From: Piscicola geometra
Taxonomy: Eukaryota > Annelida > Clitellata > Hirudinida > Piscicolidae
DNA length: 64,000 bases
Reading direction: 5' to 3'
NCBI GenBank assembly: GCA_943735955.1
Contig: OX030955.1
Coordinates: 431,001 to 495,000 of the forward strand
A model generated the notes under the pieces. The model had not been told where the DNA came from, did not search any database, and saw only the letters and a program-made list of their open reading frames with translations. Of the stretch, positions 57,485-64,000 are shown piece by piece. Numbering within the stretch: position 1 is the first letter of the stretch; each line of letters opens with the position of its first letter. The translations under genes were made by a program, and so were the position numbers.

Positions 57485-60400
57485 ATCATTCCTTTCAAAA
57501 GCTGGCGGTCTCACGAAGCATTTAATTGAGGCGCTTTGACGGCTTTTGCGTTCTTCTTCAGATGGAAGCGCAAAGGAAGAAAGGAATGTGAAGCATTCTG
57601 CCAGCAAAAGTTGAGGATAAAGCCCAGTGCATTGTTTCAAGGCTTTGAAATTGTTTCATCTTCTTGCATCTAGCTTCCAACCTTTAATTTCCATGAAAAT
57701 ACGACGACGAGAAGATAAAGAGTATTTTTGCATCATAAATTACTGCATTGACAAAATATACAATGAATTATTTGCATACCGAAATAACTTTTCAAATACT
57801 TGCATAAATTATGTCTTTCAAACGCTAACAGTTTCACGAAGCATCCATCCTTGCCTCTTCTGTTCACCTCTCAAGAAGCATTTGTCTTCTTTAAATTATT
57901 TGTTAAGTACGAGAAAAAATGTCAGTATCATCATCATCACTAGAGTCATCTCAATTCGACGTGCTTGCGTTCAGGGTGGACGGAAGTAATCTTCTTTCCA
58001 TTTAAAATGTATTAAATCAAATGTTATCGATATTAGCTTCAAATACATGAAGCTTGTGCACCAAAGACACTCTGATGAATGCACTTTTAAGGTTCGTGCA
58101 TGCTTCCATTGTGGCGTCTCCTTGGAAACAGCATCTAACAAAAGAAAGAAGCTTAACAGCTACGTCGCCTAACTCAAAGTCTTGTTCGTTGTTTTCCAAA
58201 GTTCTTTTATAAATCTAAATTTTTTGATTTTAAAAATTCACAACTCTTTCATCACATAAATGTTGTTTTCACAATTCTGTTTCTAAGCATCAAGCAAAAA
58301 CAAAAAGTCAAATCCTATTTTCCAGTTGAATCCACTCCACGTCACACGCCAATCAAATGCAATACTTCCATTCACGAATATTCTTTTGAGGCGAGCTCAG
58401 CTTCATGTCTGCCACGAATTATGACGATTTAGATCAGCTGTGACGGCAAGCATTGATTTTTGCACCGAGCAAATGATTTACTGGCTGATTGATTGAAGAC
58501 ATCACAGACGCTTTTTTTGTTTGTGTTAAACTTCAAATGCTTGTTCGAGTCTGATAAAGTGAGGAAAGGTTTCAAAAAATTTAGAAAAGTGGAAATTTCT
58601 ATTTTCAGAGAAGGATAATCAAAAGTAGAAGAACTAATTAGGCTTCGCAGTTTCCTCGGCTCTCAAAGTTCATTGCCAGAACAATTAAGAAGAAGACAAT
58701 CCTCCAGACATTTCGTTCAAGCCAATGTCATTCATTCGCATTCATCTCCACTGCAGTGCCGTTCTTGAAGGAAGCCATTGACGGAATGGAAAGAGTGCAA
58801 GCAGGAGTCTTCAGAATTCACTATAACTAGCTTATTGCGAGGTACAAACACCTTTTCTTATAGTGATAGAAGTGAAAATAAACACGAAAAAATGTGAAAA
58901 TTAATTTAGAAAAGTAAAATTAAAGCATTCACAAAAACAAAAACCCATTAATATGGCAAAAGCACGCACGCGCCTTAATGAAAGATCTGTCTTCAATCCA
59001 GCATCGTCTTCAGGAATAGAATAATTGAATTCTCGAAAACACGCTCCCACTTTTTTTATCGTTCCTTTTTAATTTGCTTGTGGAAAACTAAATGGAAACT
59101 TAATTTAAAATATGGTTTAATGCTTACAGAAAAAGCATAAAGTATTTTTAAAAATCTTTATGTCTTTGAGAAATCGTATAAAAAGTGTACTTTGTGGTGC
59201 TGTAAGCTTGCTCGTGATTTTCCCTTCATTTACTAGCTACATCCTTTATACATCATTTACTAGCTACATCCTTTATACATTATTTTTGACATGATTTATC
59301 TCTGTAATCGCCTTTATCTGCAACGGCCTCAACTTTATTGCCTCCAAGATCTTTTCGTTTCACTGCTCAATTAAATTTCTATTTCAAATGCGTCAGAGCA
59401 CATCATTTTTATTGTCTGTGCTTTAAACTTTCCTTCACTTTCATTTCTAGGTGCAACAGTCCTTAAGCCCTCCTGAGGCTTTCTGAGTGCTTTTGTCAAT
59501 CAATCATTGCGCCAGAAATAAACGTGAAAACTTTTCATGGAAATAAAATTCGAATATGGTTTTTAAGCTATTAAAATTGATGAAATAGATCTTTGAGAAG
59601 AATTTGGGAAGATTCTTTCCACTCCATTGAAAGCTTTCCGACATCTCAAGCAGAATATTCCTTACGGCTTCTGAATTTCATTCTTTTGTAATATAAAAAG
59701 TCCATGAAATAAGTTCTCTATAATTTTTTTTCAACAATTGTAAAAATTAACTACTTTGTTACATTTAATTTCATATAAAAAAATGCAAATACTCAAACTT
59801 TCAGTTCAAAAAACTTAGATCCTAAATCAAAAAAGTGTGAAACTTGTTGCTTAAGTAATCGAAAGATGTATTTGACAGTTTAAAGTTGTTGCAGCACAGA
59901 CGTTCTCAGAATAACCTCTTCAGGCTATCGTCTTCATTAAGCCTCCATGCAGGCCTCGTGCTAATTTAACGTTTCTTCTTGCGGCTCTTGGCAGCTAACT
60001 TGAGAAGATGTGTTTCGAGGTCTTACTCCCGCTCTTAATTGCTTCTCAGCTCAGAAGAATTGTTTTCAAGCGACAAATACTCTCCATAAACACTCCCGAA
60101 TGCTTGTAACTTCTTTTCTAATTGAAGAAACAACAGTTCAGCGTGAAGAAACATCTCCAAAAGTTACATTCGAATAGAGCCTGCTTAGAGCGTGGTAGTG
60201 CACCTAACCTCTTGTTCGTCAGGGGGCTCCGTTTCATCGCGGAACTCTAGCTTTGATAAGTGAATGCCTCCTGGTCGATTAGATAAAAGCATGTTGAAAG
60301 GCGCTTTGAGACGTGCAGACGTTGTGCTTGCCAAAATGGCAGCCAATTTTCAAACAAAAAAGAAGCATTGCTTGCGCAGATGTCTGCTTGCCTTAGATAA

Positions 60401-62019
60401 ACACAATACAATTGAGAGCAATTCAAAAGGGAGCAAACCCAGACGCACACGTGGAACTTGGTAAACTATCCTATATGATGTTTAACGTCATTTCAACACT
60501 GCCATTTATTTAAAGTTCTGGAACTCACAACTAAAAAGGTTCTCTACATAAAAAATGAACATGAAAAATTAATTTAAAATCCATTGGATATATAAAGAAA
60601 AAAGCTGCTTTGAAATTAAAGCATTTAAAAAATGTATAATAGAAAAAAGTGAAAAATAACATGAAAGCACGAGAAAATGAAAAAAATTATGTTAAAAACC
60701 AAAAATATAAATATTATTCTATACAAAAGTCCTTCAAAGCAAGCCAGTCTTGAAACTTTTTGTGCCCATCTCGAGACTTCCCCGTTTTTTCGAAAGCATC
60801 TTCAAGATGCAAACCCTTTTGAGTAGTTAGCAGCCATTTAAAATTATCGACAGCTAAATACTTTGAGTTTTATGTCGTTTACAAAAGGAGAAAATTTTTT
60901 TATTGTTTTAAAACATGTTTTTAACATTCCTTGAGCATCATTGAGAAAACCTAGAAAGCCTTTTAGATTTTAATCGGGGTTTACAAATAATTTCAAAAAA
61001 TGCTTTGAGACATAAATTGATAATTAAATATTTAATTCAACATACAAATACTATTTAATTAAGTTCTCTTATTAAAGTGTCATATTAATTACACTTTTGA
61101 AAGGCGTTAGGGGTTCCCGAATGCACCAATCAGCAGAAAACTAATCACTACACACACCTGCCCTTCACTCCATGTGTGCATGCATTGGTGTTTGATAAGT
61201 AATTTAGAAGTTTCGTTGCCTAAGAGCAAACTTCCCTCTTCCAACTATTTCCGCATCCTTCATTCTATCTTTTTCCTATTTTATTAAATTTCAATAAATC
61301 TCAAAACTATTGAATCAAGGCTTCAAGCCCTATCAACAAAGGCTTTGTCATGTGACCCCTCTGAGAACTGTTGAATAGTCTTACAACTCCTCTAAAGCAT
61401 GCCCTTCACGCCTCAAAAGTTCAAAGTTCACAAAACGTCGCCAAGAATCTTCTACATCTGCAACTGCAACAATATCAACAAAATCAATTCGATCAAAAAC
61501 CCCAAAAGACAACTAGCAAGATAATCTTGTCTTCGATTCATCAGAGAGCATTAAGATCAATTTGAAAATCTGAAAGCATTTATCGACCGCCTCTAACAAC
61601 TACAGCTCCATCCACGACTTCTCACAGGACCAGCAGCAGAGGCGCGTGCAGCCTATAAGACTTCAACTCAGGCGTTGGTGATGCAGACATGCCTTCCCTT
61701 TCCAGATAAGAAGCGCTTGAAACATTGAAGAAGTAATTGTCGCATAAATTCCGCTGAGATGACCAGCACTGATGAAGCACTGTGACCAACATCTAAGACA
61801 ACCGTGAAAACGATACCTAAAAGCAGAAACAACCTCCAGGAAAGGTAGTTTGAATGAAATTGTAAGAAGAAGTTCTAATCATACAACACGCCATCGATAA
61901 ACCTTTTTAAAAGAACGCATGGGGTGGAGTATTGAGAAGAGAAATTCTCCTTCTCCGCAATAAACTCAACTGAAACGACAACTAACTAAATAGTTTACAG
62001 CGCTGGAGCACCAAAACAA
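57485..62019. other. Intergenic, nothing recognised
   Basis: About 4.5 kb with only short open frames and a 25-bp direct duplication at 59226-59281 (CATTTACTAGCTACATCCTT). Confidence 0.5.
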
Positions 62020-62385
62020 ATGTTTAAAAGTTGCTTTATTGAATACAACTATTGTAACAACATGACCAATGAAGACAAGCAAAGTATGCTTGAATCAAAG
62101 CTTGGTGGTAAAGAAGAGTTGAGTTTTCAAGAACAGCAACTCGGGGAGCACGCCCAAAAAGTCGAAGGTTGCCTGCCGAAGGAGTCAGAAAACGAGTTGG
62201 TGCTGAGGAGACTGAAGAGAAGGCAGGACACACCCCTTGCAGCAAACCTCTGCTCCAATGGCAAGGAAAGAGATGAAGAAAGCAAGAACTTGACTTCTTT
62301 GTCGCATTCCAAGCTCTGCTTCATGCATCGGTTAGTCCAATGTAAATCACTTCAATTATATTTTTTTATTTTACTTGTTATTTGA
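62020..62385 (+). CDS. Unrecognised ORF, 121 codons
   Basis: ATG at 62020 opens a hydrophilic, Glu/Lys/Gln-rich product with a hydrophobic end (LYFFILLVI). An AATAAA (62385-62390) overlaps the stop codon, which would be unusually close for an mRNA end. No domain recognised; possible tail-anchored small protein, terminal exon or chance frame. Confidence 0.22.
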   Translation: MFKSCFIEYNYCNNMTNEDKQSMLESKLGGKEELSFQEQQLGEHAQKVEGCLPKESENELVLRRLKRRQDTPLAANLCSNGKERDEESKNLTSLSHSKLCFMHRLVQCKSLQLYFFILLVI

Positions 62386-62480
62386 ATAAAAGTAAAGATG
62401 ATAAATTACTTCTGAATCTTTGATATGAATGCTATTTATAAATTGCGTAACGCTTGCAATCTTTTGCATGCTATGCAAGG

Positions 62481-62655
62481 CTCACGCTAGTGGGGCGGCG
62501 ATCTGCTGCAAATCTTGGGGGTCCTACCCAAAATGGGCGGCGATCCTGGGGGGTCCTGGGGCCACTACCATTAAAGTGGACCCTGTACTACCAAAAAGTG
62601 GGGAGGGTCCAGACCCCAGGACCCCCCACTAGGATCGCCGCCCATGCACGCTGGA
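62481..62655. mobile_element. GC-rich nested inverted-repeat island (MITE-like)
   Basis: GGGCGGCGATCC (62535-62546) followed by TGGGGGGTCCTGGGG is matched in reverse complement at 62614-62643. A partial direct copy (GGGCGGCGATC, then CTTGGGGGTCC) precedes it at 62493-62522. The loop holds further small palindromes (GGACCCT/AGGGTCC). Very GC-rich compared with the AT-rich flanks; no ORF of its own. Suggests a small non-autonomous foldback or MITE, family unknown. Confidence 0.5.
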
Positions 62656-63481
62656 CAAAAATCTCTTTTATCCAAATAATTTCATACAATGCGTGAATTA
62701 TACATTAAAATGCGCAATTTTGGGACTTACTCAACATTTCAAAAATACTGTGCATCTCAGTAAACGATTGGCTCCTCTCATTAGAAGAATGAATGCATTG
62801 CTTCTGAACAAGCACGCCAAGTTGCCGAAGTTACCCGGAAGAGGGAAGACATCAAATGGAACATTTTAATGAAGTGAGAATAAAAGGATACTAAAATAGA
62901 CGTTACGGCTCCATGCCTAGATTATTTCTGCACTGATTCTTAGACTTTGCACTATAAATAGAGATAATAATAACAATAAAATGTCTTATTTTTTTCTTCA
63001 TTCTCAAAATATCAATTAATTCTTTTTGTCAATGGCTATTGCATCAAAGAACAATCGAGTTCCAGAAAGCAGCGCAAATAATCGAATGTGCTGTCACGAA
63101 AACACCACTTGAGAATAATTATCCTTCCAGAAATAATATTTTTTTCTAATTTGATTCATCTTTCATTTTTGACGATAATACATTAATATATTTTTTTACT
63201 TTTTCTATTAAGCTTTATAAATTGTGGTTGCTATAGCATTTGCTTGATTAGCAATCACTGCAAACCCCACTTTAGAATCTAAAGTTTAGATGTAACGTTT
63301 AAAAACTCAAGTATACTAACTTGATTTTTTACAATTTTTTTCCATTTTTTAGTTAGATTTAAGTTTTTTAATGAGGATCATTAACTTGTCATCTTTGAAA
63401 TGCATAAAAAGTAAGAAGTCAATAAACTTGTACCGAAAAGTTTTGACATATAATAAGAGAAAGAACTATGGAAAAGTTTTA
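62656..63481. other. Intergenic, nothing recognised
   Basis: AT-rich sequence, no supported feature. Confidence 0.5.
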
Positions 63482-63610
63482 TGAATATCACAAATGATGA
63501 ATATCACAAATGCTGAATATCACAAATGCTGAATATCACAAATGCTGAATATCACAAATGCTGAATATCACAAATGCTGAATATCACAAATGCTGAATAT
63601 CACAAATGCT
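63482..63610 (+). repeat. 16-bp minisatellite GAATATCACAAATGCT
   Basis: Eight contiguous copies, the first with GATGAATATC instead of GCTGAATATC. Confidence 0.94.
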
Positions 63611-64000
63611 TGAAAGCGATGTGAAAATGTTCGAGGAAACCAAAGTGCCTGCTTCAAGGTTTCAATCTTTTTATCTATAAATAATAATATTTGCTAAATT
63701 AATTGTAAAAATTATAATATATAATTTGAGAAATACTTTTGTATTCTTTTCATCACAAGCATATTATAATATCTTTGAGCTTTTGTTAGAATCTCTCACC
63801 ATAATCATTCTTTTCATACTTTATCGACATTTCAAAAAGTCAGCAAAAGCATATCTTAAGAATTTTAAATAATTTATTGTAGATGGCGTCCTTCAATTAC
63901 GAAGTCATTTTCTTGGAAGGAATCTTATGATTGTTATTAATAGGATAGAATCATCATTTTAAATATTCCTGTTTTAATGATAAGAATTATTTTTTCCATT

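Overview
The window is nuclear DNA from an intron-rich animal. It holds the 3' part of a large filamin gene on the plus strand and one apparently intronless secreted or membrane-anchored protein gene on the minus strand. Coding exons use mostly G/C-ending codons, while introns and spacers are AT-rich and crowded with micro- and minisatellites. Splice sites, small phase-1 exons and AATAAA signals fit a bilaterian invertebrate. A spiralian (flatworm, annelid or mollusc-like) host is a guess; no sequence here fixes the phylum. There is no rRNA gene, operon, CRISPR array, viral gene or toxin gene that I can recognise.

Region 1 (125-21464, +): 59 exons encode about 2,526 residues, made of 25 consecutive filamin-type Ig repeats (the first is cut by the window edge). 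A 225-residue Cys/His/Pro/Gln-rich insert, encoded by one exon, lies before the last three repeats. The N-terminal actin-binding CH domains would lie upstream of the window. I derived every exon boundary from GT/AG sites plus reading-frame continuity, and the whole chain stays in frame to a stop at 21462-21464. Introns carry a 1.18-kb (AATC)n array, ATC/GAT arrays, a (GT)n array, 10-, 24- and 33-bp minisatellites and a tRNA-derived SINE with a clear 8-bp target duplication.

Region 2 (21465-34443): 3' UTR and intergenic DNA. It includes a second (AATC)n array, the 3' tail of a retroposon-like element, and long 11-bp, 12/15-bp and 22-bp arrays.

Region 3 (34627-36462, -): a 611-residue protein with a signal peptide, an Asn/His-rich glycosylatable stretch, two tandem copies of the TMEM145/GPR180-type ectodomain, and no seven-helix domain. 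It has only a hydrophobic C-terminus.

Region 4 (36466-64000): a gene desert as far as I can see, with about twenty tandem arrays, a foldback-like element (about 1.07 kb, arms built of a 16-bp unit in inverted orientation), two small GC-rich hairpin-forming islands and three unrecognised short ORFs.

The two recognisable genes do not obviously share a pathway: one is an actin cross-linker/scaffold, the other an extracellular protein. The most unusual material is the TMEM145-like tandem-ectodomain protein, the foldback element, and the link between retroposon tails, microsatellite expansion and the introns of the filamin gene.
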